64,000 nt of DNA, taken from NCBI RefSeq assembly GCF_900187065.1, contig NZ_LT906483.1, forward strand, positions 4,092,001 to 4,156,000, in the 5' to 3' direction. Source of the DNA: Mycolicibacterium thermoresistibile (GTDB lineage: Bacteria > Actinomycetota > Actinomycetes > Mycobacteriales > Mycobacteriaceae). Shown here piece after piece: positions 42,223 to 50,275 of the stretch. The stretch's first letter is position 1. The number at the start of each line of letters is the position of its first letter. The notes under the pieces are model-generated. The model was not told the DNA's origin, searched no databases, and saw nothing but the letters and a program-made list of their open reading frames with translations. The position numbers were made by a program, and so were the translations under genes.

Positions 42223-43161
42223 GTGCGTCGATCCACCCCCGCCGCCGCTCCCGCCGTCGCGGGACGCCGCGACATCGCGTTGGACACCTACCGGTATCTG
42301 CGCGGCGGCATGGTGGTCATGACGTTGATGCTGGCCGCCGCGATCGTCGCAGAACGCCTCCGCGCCGGCTGTTGGCTCGATTCGATCAGCGCCTACTACT
42401 ACTCGGCGGCGCACAACGTGTTCATCGCGGCGGTGTGCGCGATCGGCGCTCTGCTGATCGTCTATCGCGGCGGCAGCGACACCGAGGACACCCTGCTGAA
42501 CCTGGCCGGGATCCTGGCCTTCGTGGTGGCGTTCGTCCCGGTGCCGCCGCCCGGGACCGTCTGCGGGACACCTCTGCCCGCCGCCGGGTGGGATGTGGAG
42601 ATCGGGATCAGCGTGTGGCCGTTGATCATCGCGCTGGTGGTGTCGAGGATCGCGTCCTGGTGGTTGTACCGCAGCACCGGAACCTCCGAGCCGCACAGCA
42701 CCGTGGGCGCGGTGGCGATGTGGGGTCAACGGCTGGTGCTGGCCGTGGGCCTGGTGGCCTTCGTGGTGTTCCGGGAGTTCTTCGACACCTACGCGCACCG
42801 GATCGCCGCGGTGCTGCTGTTCGTGATCATCGTCGTCACCGTGGCGATCACCGCCCGGCTGGTCACCCGGCAGGATCAGGCCCGTTCACCGCATCAGCGC
42901 GCCTACCACCGGGCCTACCGGGTGATCGCCGTGCTGATGGGACTGACGATCCTGGTCGTCATCGCGATCCATGTGCTCGTCGACGGGTTCAGCCACGCCG
43001 CGCTGATCGCCGAGAGCGCGCTGATCGTGCAGTTCGCGGCGTACTGGCTGATCCAGACCGTCGAGTTGTGGCATGTCCGGGAACGCGCCGAATTGCTGTG
43101 CGGCGATGAACGATCCGCGGACGATCCGCTGCCGGGTCAGCCGAACCGGCCGGAGATGTAA
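42223..43161 (+). CDS. Multi-pass membrane protein, DUF998-like
   Basis: A 312-residue protein with about seven to eight transmembrane helices (GGMVVMTLMLAAAIVAERL, NVFIAAVCAIGALLIVY, LAGILAFVVAFVPVP, LIIALVVSRIASWWLY and others). The first half, with SISAYYYSAAHNVF, resembles integral membrane proteins of the DUF998/Frag1 kind. The GTG at 42223 lies two bases behind the phoU stop, so it is probably translated with phoU. Its 3' end overlaps convergent pstB by 25 bases. Function unknown. Confidence 0.75.
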   Translation: MRRSTPAAAPAVAGRRDIALDTYRYLRGGMVVMTLMLAAAIVAERLRAGCWLDSISAYYYSAAHNVFIAAVCAIGALLIVYRGGSDTEDTLLNLAGILAFVVAFVPVPPPGTVCGTPLPAAGWDVEIGISVWPLIIALVVSRIASWWLYRSTGTSEPHSTVGAVAMWGQRLVLAVGLVAFVVFREFFDTYAHRIAAVLLFVIIVVTVAITARLVTRQDQARSPHQRAYHRAYRVIAVLMGLTILVVIAIHVLVDGFSHAALIAESALIVQFAAYWLIQTVELWHVRERAELLCGDERSADDPLPGQPNRPEM

Positions 43162-43913
43162 TCCTCGGTGGCCTTCTGGCTGGGGTTGGAGAAGATCTTC
43201 TCGGTGTCGTCGATCTCGATGAGCCGGCCCGGCCGTCCGGTCGCCTCCAGGTTGAAGAAGGCCGTCTGATCGCTGACCCGGGCGGCCTGCTGCATGTTGT
43301 GGGTGACGATCACGATCGTGAAGTCCTGCTTGAGCTTGGCGATCAGATCCTCGATGGCCAGCGTGGAGATCGGGTCGAGCGCCGAGCACGGTTCGTCCAT
43401 CAGCAGCACATCCGGTTCCACCGCGATCGCCCGGGCGATGCACAGCCGCTGCTGCTGACCGCCGGACAGCCCGCCACCCGGCTTGTCCAGCCGGTCCTTG
43501 ACCTCGTTCCACAGGTTGGCGCCCCGCAGTGAGCGTTCGCACACCTCGTCGAGCACCTTCTTGTTCCGCACGCCCTGCAGCTTCAGCCCGGCCACCACGT
43601 TGTCGCGAATCGACATGGTGGGAAATGGATTCGGCCGCTGGAACACCATGCCGATGGTCTTGCGGACGCTGACCGGGTCGACACCGGGTGCGTAGATGTC
43701 CTCACCGTCGAGCAGTACCGAACCCTCCACCCGGGCGCCCGGGATGACCTCGTGCATCCGGTTGAGGGTGCGCAGCACCGTCGACTTGCCGCACCCGGAC
43801 GGACCGATGAACGCGGTCACCATCCGCGGCGGCACGGACAGGTTGATGTCGGCGACGGCGTGGAATCCGCCATAGTAGATGTTGACGTCTTTCAGATCGA
43901 GCCGTTTGGCCAT
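43137..43913 (-). CDS. pstB: Phosphate ABC transporter ATP-binding protein PstB
   Basis: A 258-residue ATPase. Walker A is GPSGCGKST, the signature LSGGQQQRLCIARA, Walker B VLLMDEPCSALDP, and the H-loop THNMQQAARVSDQ. The LDLKDVNIYYGGFHAVADIN start is typical of PstB. It is the last gene of pstSCAB and matches M. tuberculosis PhoT. It ends overlapped with the membrane protein gene on the other strand. Confidence 0.96.
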   Translation of the reverse strand: MAKRLDLKDVNIYYGGFHAVADINLSVPPRMVTAFIGPSGCGKSTVLRTLNRMHEVIPGARVEGSVLLDGEDIYAPGVDPVSVRKTIGMVFQRPNPFPTMSIRDNVVAGLKLQGVRNKKVLDEVCERSLRGANLWNEVKDRLDKPGGGLSGGQQQRLCIARAIAVEPDVLLMDEPCSALDPISTLAIEDLIAKLKQDFTIVIVTHNMQQAARVSDQTAFFNLEATGRPGRLIEIDDTEKIFSNPSQKATEDYISGRFG

Positions 43914-43931
43914 GGTTTCTCCTGAACCTGC

Positions 43932-44861
43932 TCAGACCTTCTTGGGGGCGAACAGTTTGGCGAGGAATCGGGCCCCGATGTTGAGCAGTGCGATGAGCAC
44001 GATCAAGGTCAGCGCAGCGCCCCACAACCGGTCGGTGGGGATCGGATTCGCGCCGGCGCCGGCCGACGTCTGGTCGTACATCATGCCGGGCAGCGACCCC
44101 ATGAACCCGGTGAACATGTCGAAGTTCATCGCCTGGGCGTAGCCGACCAGCACCAGCAGGGGCGCGGTCTCGCCCATCACCCGCGCCAACGCCAGCATGA
44201 TGCCGGTGACGATGCCCGACAGTGCGGTCGGAATCACGATCCGGACAATGGTCTTCCATTTCGGTACGCCGAGCGCGTAGGCGGCCTCCCGCAGATCCAT
44301 CGGCACGATGCGCAGCATCTCCTCGGTCGACCGCACGATGACCGGAACCATCAGCAGCACCAGCGACAGTGACACCGCCAGACCGGAGCGGCCGAATCCG
44401 AGGGTGGCAACCCACAGCGCGTAGATGAACAGCGCCGCCACGATGGACGGCACCCCGGTGAGGATGTCCACCATGAACGTGGTGAGCTTGCCGAGCCGGG
44501 TTCCGGCGCCGTATTCGACGAGGTAGATCCCGACGAACACGCCGATCGGAATCGAGATGGCGGCGCACACCAGGCCCTGCAGCAGGGTGCCGACGATCGC
44601 GTGATAGGCGCCGCCACCGGCGGCGAACGCCGTCATCCCGGCCTGGGAGTGGGTCCACCAGGTGGTGTTCGTCACCACGCCGATGCCCTTGACGAACACC
44701 GACACCAGCACCCAGACCAGCGGTATCAGCGCGATCAGCACGGACGCGGTGACCAGCACCGTCGCCATGTGGTTGACCGCCTTGCGGCGCAGGCTGACCG
44801 GCTGGAACGTGGTGGGTTTGACCGGTGCGTCCAGTTCGGCCGTGGTGGTCGGGGTGGCCAT
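43932..44861 (-). CDS. pstA: Phosphate ABC transporter permease PstA
   Basis: A 309-residue permease with six expected transmembrane segments. It contains the permease EAA-type loop EAAYALGVPKWKTIVRIVIPTALSGIVTGIMLALARVMGETAPLL and a cytoplasmic N-terminal tail. Its start shares one base with the pstC stop, so the two permeases are translationally coupled. Confidence 0.95.
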   Translation of the reverse strand: MATPTTTAELDAPVKPTTFQPVSLRRKAVNHMATVLVTASVLIALIPLVWVLVSVFVKGIGVVTNTTWWTHSQAGMTAFAAGGGAYHAIVGTLLQGLVCAAISIPIGVFVGIYLVEYGAGTRLGKLTTFMVDILTGVPSIVAALFIYALWVATLGFGRSGLAVSLSLVLLMVPVIVRSTEEMLRIVPMDLREAAYALGVPKWKTIVRIVIPTALSGIVTGIMLALARVMGETAPLLVLVGYAQAMNFDMFTGFMGSLPGMMYDQTSAGAGANPIPTDRLWGAALTLIVLIALLNIGARFLAKLFAPKKV

Positions 44862-45904
44862 CAGCGGTTTCCTTTCCCGGCCACCGCGGCGCGCGCCAGC
44901 GAGTTCACCACGAAGGTCAGGATGAACAGCACCAGGCCGGCCGCGATGTAGGCGCCCGCCTTGTACTGGTCGTTGAACTCCGAAGCGGCGGAGGCGATCA
45001 GGCTGGCGAAGGTGTAGCCGCCGTCGAACAGCGACCAGCCGAACGCCTCCTGGGTGCCGCGCAGGATGATCAGCAGCGCGATGGTCTCACCGAGTGCGCG
45101 GCCCAGCCCCAGCATGGCGCCGCTGATGTAGCCGGACATGCCGAACGGCAGCACGGTGGTGCGCACCACCTCCCAGCGGGTGGCGCCCAGGGCCAGCGCC
45201 GCTTCGATGTGGCCGCGCGGGGTCTGCACGAACACCTCGCGGGTCACCGCGGTGATGATCGGCAGGATCATCACCGCCAGCACGATGCCGGCGGTGAAGA
45301 TGGTGCCGCCACCGGCCACCGATGCGGTTCCGGTGGAGAACAGGAAGAACCATCCGAGGTTCTCGTTGAGCCACAGGGCGACCGGCCGCAGAACCGGCGC
45401 GAGCACGTACAGCCCCCACACGCCGTAGATGATCGAGGGCACCGCGGCCAGCAGGTCGACCATGTAGGCCAGTGGCCCCGCCACCCGCCGGGGCGCGTAG
45501 CTGGTGACGAAGATCGCGATCCCCAGCGCGATCGGCATCGCCAGCAGCAGCGCGAACACCGACACGAAGACGGTGACCTGCAGCAGGTCCAGGATGCCGA
45601 AATGCATCGCGGAGGTGTCGGTGGTGATCCAGGAGCCGCGGTAGAGGAAGAAGTTCTCCTCGTTGCGGGCCAGCGCCGGAATGGCACGCCACACCAGGAA
45701 GAACCCGATCGCGCCGATGAGGGCGACGATCAGGACCCCGGATCCCTCCGAGAGTCCGCTGAACACCCGGTCCCCCACCCGCACTTTGGCGTGGCGGTTC
45801 GGATCGGTGGAGATCGGATCCGGCGCCGGGGCGGGCATCGCCAGAGCCTCGCCCGATCCGGCGTCAGCAGGATTCGGAATCGTCACAGCCGCCTTGTCGG
45901 TCAT
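44861..45904 (-). CDS. pstC: Phosphate ABC transporter permease PstC
   Basis: A 347-residue permease. Features are the first membrane helix GVLIVALIGAIGFFLVW, a large loop, PLAYMVDLLAAVPSIIYGVWGLYVL, and the EAA loop EAALALGATRWEVVRTTVLPFGMSGYISGAMLGLGRALGETIALL. It lies between pstS (16-bp gap) and pstA (overlap). The order pstS-C-A-B is the standard high-affinity phosphate uptake operon. Confidence 0.95.
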   Translation of the reverse strand: MTDKAAVTIPNPADAGSGEALAMPAPAPDPISTDPNRHAKVRVGDRVFSGLSEGSGVLIVALIGAIGFFLVWRAIPALARNEENFFLYRGSWITTDTSAMHFGILDLLQVTVFVSVFALLLAMPIALGIAIFVTSYAPRRVAGPLAYMVDLLAAVPSIIYGVWGLYVLAPVLRPVALWLNENLGWFFLFSTGTASVAGGGTIFTAGIVLAVMILPIITAVTREVFVQTPRGHIEAALALGATRWEVVRTTVLPFGMSGYISGAMLGLGRALGETIALLIILRGTQEAFGWSLFDGGYTFASLIASAASEFNDQYKAGAYIAAGLVLFILTFVVNSLARAAVAGKGNR

Positions 45905-45920
45905 CGGTGGCCACCCACAC

Positions 45921-47036
45921 TCAGGGGTTCGAGCCGATCGCGTCGATCGAGCCTAGCAGCCGCTCCTTGAACCGCTCCGGGAGCGGAACGTATCCGGCGG
46001 CGGACAATCCGGACTGGCCGTCGTCGGCCGCCGCGGTCAGGAACGACTTCACCGCGGTCGCGGTGTCGGGGTCATACCCGTTGGAGCAGACGATCTCATA
46101 GGTGGCCAGCACCAACGGGTAGGCACCCGGCTCCCTGGTGCCGTACAGCGAGTTCAGGTCCAGCACCAGATCCTGTCCGTCGCCGGCGAACCGGGCCGCG
46201 TCGATCGCCTTGCCGGCCGATTCGTCGGTGAGCTCGACCGCGCCGGCGCCGCTGTCGAGTTTCGCGTACGGCACGCCGGCCTGCTGGGCGAAGCCGACCT
46301 CGACGTAGCCGATGGCACCGGGGGTGGCCTGCACGGCCTGCACCACGCCGGCCGACTTCTGCGCGCCTTCACCGGCGCCGCCCTGGAACTCGCTGCCGTC
46401 GCCGCGGGTCCAACTCTCCGGCGCGGCCGCGGCGAGGTACTTCTGGAAGTTGTCGGTGGTGCCCGAGGAGTCGGACCGGTAGATCGGGGTGATCGGGGCG
46501 TCCGGCAGGGCGACGCCCTCGTTCAGCGCGGCAATGGCCGGATCGTTCCAGTTGGTGATCTGGCCCTGGAAGATCCGGGCCAGCACATCGGCGTTCAGCA
46601 CCAGGTCGTCGACACCGTCGAGGTTGTAGGCCAGCGCGACGGGGCCGAAGACCAGCGGCAGATGCCATGCCGGGTGTCCGTCGCACCGCTGGGCGGCCTG
46701 CGGCACCTGACTCTCCGACAGTGGGGAATCCGAGCCGGCGAAGTCGACCTGGCCGGCGATGAACTGCTCACGGCCGGCGCCCGACCCGGTGGGGTTGTAC
46801 GACATGTTCTTGCCCGGGCAGAGCTGGCCCCAGACCTGGTTGAACATCGCGACCGCGTTCTGTTGGGCCGTCGACCCCTCGGCGGTGATGTTGGTCTTGC
46901 CGCCGCAGTCGGCCGCACCCGTGGGCGCCGCTCCGGTCGGGACGTTGTCGTCGCTGCCGCAGCCGGCCAACACGAGCGCGGCGACGGCCGCCACCGACAC
47001 GCTGCCGAACGCCCTGCCAAAGCCGTCGAACTTCAC
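45921..47036 (-). CDS. pstS: Phosphate-binding lipoprotein PstS
   Basis: A 371-residue periplasmic-type phosphate receptor anchored by lipid. The lipobox is ALVLAGC. The mature protein shows the phosphate-binding segments EGSTAQQNAVAMF, NPTGSGAGREQFIAGQVDFAGSDSPLS, RSDSSGTTDNFQKYL and the C-terminal YPLVLATYEIVCSNGYD. It is closest to mycobacterial PstS3. The GTG at 47036 gives the right signal sequence; the open frame goes 13 codons further. A RegX3-type box lies 75 bp upstream. Confidence 0.94.
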   Translation of the reverse strand: MKFDGFGRAFGSVSVAAVAALVLAGCGSDDNVPTGAAPTGAADCGGKTNITAEGSTAQQNAVAMFNQVWGQLCPGKNMSYNPTGSGAGREQFIAGQVDFAGSDSPLSESQVPQAAQRCDGHPAWHLPLVFGPVALAYNLDGVDDLVLNADVLARIFQGQITNWNDPAIAALNEGVALPDAPITPIYRSDSSGTTDNFQKYLAAAAPESWTRGDGSEFQGGAGEGAQKSAGVVQAVQATPGAIGYVEVGFAQQAGVPYAKLDSGAGAVELTDESAGKAIDAARFAGDGQDLVLDLNSLYGTREPGAYPLVLATYEIVCSNGYDPDTATAVKSFLTAAADDGQSGLSAAGYVPLPERFKERLLGSIDAIGSNP

Positions 47037-47110
47037 CTGTCCCACTTTCGCCTCGATGCCATTGCTGTAAGGCAAGTTATTCGGCGGTGGTGGACGGAGC
47101 GGGGATGGCA

Positions 47111-47128
47111 GGTTAACGGAAGGTGAAC
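47111..47128 (-). promoter_or_regulatory. RegX3/PhoB-type box upstream of pstS
   Basis: On the minus strand GTTCACC-TTCC-GTTAACC gives two direct half-sites 11 bp apart, followed by a likely -10 TAACTT near 47073-47078. RegX3 is the phosphate response regulator of mycobacteria and activates pst genes at low phosphate. The same layout occurs before phoU at 41494. Confidence 0.75.
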
Positions 47129-47141
47129 AGGTTTGCCGATC

Positions 47142-48128
47142 TCACTGTCCGGCGGGGGTGTCCCCGGGGGTGGTGAAGGCGTAGGCGACATCGACGCCGA
47201 ACACCTCGAAACCCAGCTTGCGGTAGGTGGCGACGGCCGCGGCGTTGTCCGCCTCGACATAGAGCATGACCATCGGATGTGACGAATCTGACAGCCGTTC
47301 GGCGAGATGGTGCAGCCCGATCAGGGTGAGCACCCGGCCCAGGCCGCGGCCCTGCGCGGCCGGGTCGACCCCCACCACGTACACCTCGCCGAGCCGGTCG
47401 CTGTGCACCTTGGTCCAGTGGAAGCCGAGGAGTTTGCTGGTGTCGGCGTCGGCGGCCAGGAACAAGCCGTCCGGATCGAACCACGGCTCGGCGCGCTGTT
47501 CGGCGAGATCCTCGGCGGTGAGGTCGCCCTGTTCCGGGTGCCAGGCGAACGCGGCGTTGTTGACCCGCAACAGTTCGGCGTCGGCGTCGGGGCCGGGGTA
47601 GGTGAAGATCCGCACCCCGTCCGGCACCTGCACCGGCGGCAGCCCGGTGAGCGGGCGGCGCATCTGCAGCAGTTCACGGACCACCCGCATGCCCAGCACG
47701 GCCGCGACGGCCTGGGCGGGTTCGAGATTGCCGTGCGCCCAGACCCGGGCATCCGCACCGCCCGCGGCCAGTCCGCGGCGGATCATCTCGGAGCCGATGC
47801 CGCGGCGACGAGCCTGCGGGGCGACGACGAGTTCCGCCATCGCGGGACCGTTTTCGGTGGCCGGGGCCAGGTTCAGATAGCCGACGATCTCACCGTCGAT
47901 GCGCGCCAGCAGATGGCGGGTCCGGTCCGTCGGCAGTTCCCGCAGGACCTGCTCGCCGACCGGGGCGACCCCGTCGTGTTCGGTTGCCGCGGCGATGATG
48001 TCGCGGATGCGCTGCTGCTCGGCCGGCGACAGGCTGGTCTGCCAGGCGATCCGGGCGGGGTTGGTTTCGGCCGCACCGCGGCCCGGGTTGGTTTCGGCCG
48101 CACCGCGGCCCGGGTTGATTTCCGTCAC
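47142..48128 (-). CDS. mshD: Mycothiol synthase MshD
   Basis: A 328-residue acetyltransferase that finishes mycothiol by acetylating Cys-GlcN-Ins. Two GNAT domains are visible: the first with AELVVAPQARRRGIGSEMIRRGL, the second with EVYVVGVDPAAQGRGLGRVLTLIGLHHL and LYVEADNAAAVATYRKLGFEVF. The first 20 residues hold a 27-bp repeat (NPGRGAAET twice) and are not part of the fold. The GTG at 48128 overlaps the glnR stop (GTGA). Shifting the start behind the repeats would give the usual length. Confidence 0.93.
   Translation of the reverse strand: MTEINPGRGAAETNPGRGAAETNPARIAWQTSLSPAEQQRIRDIIAAATEHDGVAPVGEQVLRELPTDRTRHLLARIDGEIVGYLNLAPATENGPAMAELVVAPQARRRGIGSEMIRRGLAAGGADARVWAHGNLEPAQAVAAVLGMRVVRELLQMRRPLTGLPPVQVPDGVRIFTYPGPDADAELLRVNNAAFAWHPEQGDLTAEDLAEQRAEPWFDPDGLFLAADADTSKLLGFHWTKVHSDRLGEVYVVGVDPAAQGRGLGRVLTLIGLHHLAERLSDSSHPMVMLYVEADNAAAVATYRKLGFEVFGVDVAYAFTTPGDTPAGQ
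48058..48121. repeat. 27-bp in-frame repeat at the mshD 5' end
   Basis: Two perfect 27-bp copies (plus-strand GGGTTGGTTTCGGCCGCACC and following bases) at 48058-48084 and 48085-48111, then a 10-base part copy. It encodes NPGRGAAET repeats at the MshD N-terminus. The unit contains the inverted repeat GGCCGC/GCGGCC. Confidence 0.9.
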
Positions 48129-48916
48129 TGGGTCTGCAATTTGTCGGTGAGCTTGTCGGGCATGGGTGGGTAGTCGGCGTCCGGGGAGTCCGCGTCGGCC
48201 TGCTCCGCCGGGCCGCGGGAACCGTCCCGGGACTCGGAGCTCCGATTCCGCGCCGGACGTACCGCCTTGTATCCCACATTGCGCACCGTACCGATCAGCG
48301 ATTCGTGTTCGGCGCCGAGCTTGGCCCGCAGCCGACGGACGTGCACGTCGACGGTGCGGGTGCCGCCGAAGAAGTCGTAACCCCACACCTCCTGCAGCAG
48401 CTGGGCGCGGGTGAACACCCGGCCGGCATGCTGGGCGAGGTACTTGAGCAGTTCGAACTCTTTGTAGGTGAGGTCGAGCGGCCGACCGCGCAGCCGCGCG
48501 GTGTAGGTGCCCTCGTCGATGACCAGGTCGCCGAGGGTGATCTTTCCGGCGGACTCCTGGGCGGCGGCCCCGCCGCGGCGGCCGACCAGCAACCGCAACC
48601 GGGCGTCGAGCTCGGCCGGTCCGGTCCCGGGCAGCAGGATGTCGTCCAGCCCCCACTCGACGTTGACCGCGACCAGACCGCCCTCGGTGACGACCGCGAC
48701 CACCGGCACCGACGACCCGGTGGTGCCGAGCAGCCGGCACAGTCCACGGGCAGCCGCCAGGTCGGTTCTCGCGTCGACGATCGCGACATCGGCCGAACCC
48801 GCGTCGAGCAGCGCCGACACCTCGGCCGGCGCAGGCCGGACGGTGTGCGGGAGCAGTGCCAGTGCGGGCAGCACGGCCTCGGGATTCGGGTCGGTTGTCA
48901 GCAGTAGTAGATCCAA
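48125..48916 (-). CDS. glnR: Nitrogen regulator GlnR (OmpR family)
   Basis: A 263-residue actinobacterial GlnR, global activator of nitrogen assimilation genes. The receiver-like domain is atypical (LLLLTTDPNPEAVLPALALLPHTVR, AIVDARTDL, with Asp in place but the phosphorylation pocket poorly kept), as in orphan GlnR. The winged-helix DNA-binding domain is strongly conserved: LTYKEFELLKYLAQHAGRVFTR and TRTVDVHVRRLRAKLG. A TTG at 48916 is used: CTGGAGGG stands six bases before it and no ATG fits. mshD overlaps its end. Confidence 0.93.
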   Translation of the reverse strand: MDLLLLTTDPNPEAVLPALALLPHTVRPAPAEVSALLDAGSADVAIVDARTDLAAARGLCRLLGTTGSSVPVVAVVTEGGLVAVNVEWGLDDILLPGTGPAELDARLRLLVGRRGGAAAQESAGKITLGDLVIDEGTYTARLRGRPLDLTYKEFELLKYLAQHAGRVFTRAQLLQEVWGYDFFGGTRTVDVHVRRLRAKLGAEHESLIGTVRNVGYKAVRPARNRSSESRDGSRGPAEQADADSPDADYPPMPDKLTDKLQTQ

Positions 48917-49086
48917 CTGGCCCTCCAGCGTGCTGGCACATCGCCGAGGACATCGATGTCGCCGGTGATCTCCCAGATCCATGGCTGACATGCGGCCGTT
49001 ACCCGGCCGACAGCTCTTCCACGATAGCGCGCAACCTGCCGATCAGCCGCACGGAAGAAAGCCGTTCGACCACGGTGGGTGAGAAT

Positions 49087-49890
49087 GTGCGGGTGCGGAA
49101 GCTGGTGATCGGTGTGGTCGCGACCGTGGCCGCGGTGGCGGTGGGCGCGGTGGGTGTCGATTTCGGGGCGGCCATCTACGCCGAATACCGGCTGGCCAGG
49201 TCGGTTCGGACGGCCGCGGAGCTGGACCGGGATCCGGCGGTGGCCATCCTGGGTTTCCCGTTCATCACCCAGGCGCGCGACCGCCACTACGACGAACTGG
49301 AGATCCGCGCCAGTGGCGTTGATCACCCCGGGGTCGGCCGGGCCGCGCTGGAGGCCACCCTGCACTCCATCGACGTCTCCGAGGCGTCCTGGTTGATCCC
49401 GCCGGACGCCGAGCTGCCGGTGGGCAAGGTGGAGAGCCGCATCATCATCGACTCCACCCATCTCGGCCGGTACATGGGCATCACCGACCTGCTGGTGGAG
49501 GCGCCGACGCGGGAGTCCAACGACGCCACCGGCGGGACCACCGAATCGGGCATCTCCAGCAACCGCGGGCTGGTGTTCACCGGAACGCCCACCGCGGCGG
49601 ACTTTCACGAGCGGGTCAGCATCGCGGTCGACCTGTCGATCACCGGTCCAGACCAGACCACGCTGGTGTTCACCCCGACCGGGGTGCTGACCGGGCCGAA
49701 CACCGCGGACCGGGAGGTGCCGGAGGACAAGCTGCCCGCGGTTCTCGACGCGTTCTCCGCCGTCCTGCCGGATCAGAGGCTGCCGTTCGGGCTGGCCCCG
49801 ACCAGCGAAGGGGCCCGCGGCTCCGACATCATCATCGAAGGCATCGCCGAGGACATCACGATCGCGTTGCCGCAGTTCCGCCAATCGTGA
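49087..49890 (+). CDS. lmeA: LmeA-type lipomannan elongation factor (DUF2993)
   Basis: A 267-residue protein with an N-terminal signal anchor (KLVIGVVATVAAVAVGAVGVDFGAAI) and an extracytoplasmic beta-rich domain: RDRHYDELEIRASGVDHPGVGRAALEATLHSIDVS and a long C-terminal domain. LmeA helps mannan chain elongation in lipomannan/lipoarabinomannan. The GTG at 49087 with GGTGAG before it is chosen; a GTG two codons on is equally possible. It is divergent from glnR (170 bp), as in M. tuberculosis Rv0817c. Confidence 0.87.
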   Translation: MRVRKLVIGVVATVAAVAVGAVGVDFGAAIYAEYRLARSVRTAAELDRDPAVAILGFPFITQARDRHYDELEIRASGVDHPGVGRAALEATLHSIDVSEASWLIPPDAELPVGKVESRIIIDSTHLGRYMGITDLLVEAPTRESNDATGGTTESGISSNRGLVFTGTPTAADFHERVSIAVDLSITGPDQTTLVFTPTGVLTGPNTADREVPEDKLPAVLDAFSAVLPDQRLPFGLAPTSEGARGSDIIIEGIAEDITIALPQFRQS

Positions 49891-49948
49891 CCGGATCCGG
49901 CGGTGCGGGTCGGGGTACCGCCGTTGACCGGACCGGACGGGGTTTGGG

Positions 49949-49954
49949 TAAGCT
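49949..49954 (+). promoter_or_regulatory. -10 element for leaderless cys leader ORF
   Basis: TAAGCT (TANNNT) is followed by seven bases and then the GTG at 49962. The GTG has no ribosome binding site, so the mRNA very likely starts at the G of the start codon. Confidence 0.75.
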
Positions 49955-49961
49955 GTTCGGC

Positions 49962-50054
49962 GTGTCCGCCCGCCTCGAGCTGATGCTCACCAAGCGCCGC
50001 GCAGTCGATCTGTGCCGCACGGCGGGTTGCTTCTGTTGTTGTTGTAGCTGCTGA
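49962..50054 (+). CDS. Leaderless poly-cysteine leader peptide (cysteine attenuator)
   Basis: A 30-residue peptide beginning MSARLELMLTKRRAVDL and ending AGCFCCCCSC. Seven cysteines lie at positions 18, 23, 25-28 and 30. In mycobacteria, leaderless poly-cysteine ORFs before sulfur genes act as cysteine-responsive attenuators: when Cys-tRNA is scarce the ribosome stalls on the cysteine run and frees the downstream translation signals. The downstream genes here are cysA and sseC, which fits exactly. The TAAGCT -10 gives a leaderless GTG start. Confidence 0.9.
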   Translation: MSARLELMLTKRRAVDLCRTAGCFCCCCSC

Positions 50055-50149
50055 GCGCCGTCTCCTCACCGACGTCAACCGCTCGTAAGCAGCCGTTTCA
50101 GGGACTGTCGCCGCAGCCCGTCCAGACAACGATCAACAGGAGTCTCTCC

Positions 50150-50248
50150 GTGTCACCGATTCCCACCGCACCGCCGTCACAGCGTGCCGTGTCGCTGCAC
50201 CCTGTGAGCCCTGACGTGTTGTTCGACCCTGTGTCGTTCGACTTCTGA
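50150..50248 (+). CDS. Second small ORF in the cysA leader
   Basis: A GTG preceded by CAGGAG (about nine bases) opens a 32-codon frame: SPIPTAPPSQRAVSLHPVSP, then DVLFDPVSFDF and TGA, ending 27 bp before cysA. It lies between the poly-Cys leader and cysA, exactly where a stall-released ribosome binding site would be placed. It may relay attenuation by translational coupling or produce a small protein. No homology is known to me; it is unproven. Confidence 0.45.
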   Translation: MSPIPTAPPSQRAVSLHPVSPDVLFDPVSFDF

Positions 50249-50275
50249 AACCCGATCAACCGAAAGGATTCATCG

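Noticed and set aside
47142..48953. 603-codon frame suggesting a GlnR-MshD fusion
   Set aside because: The N-terminal half is glnR in a shifted frame. The GTGA overlap at 48125-48128 shows two coupled genes.
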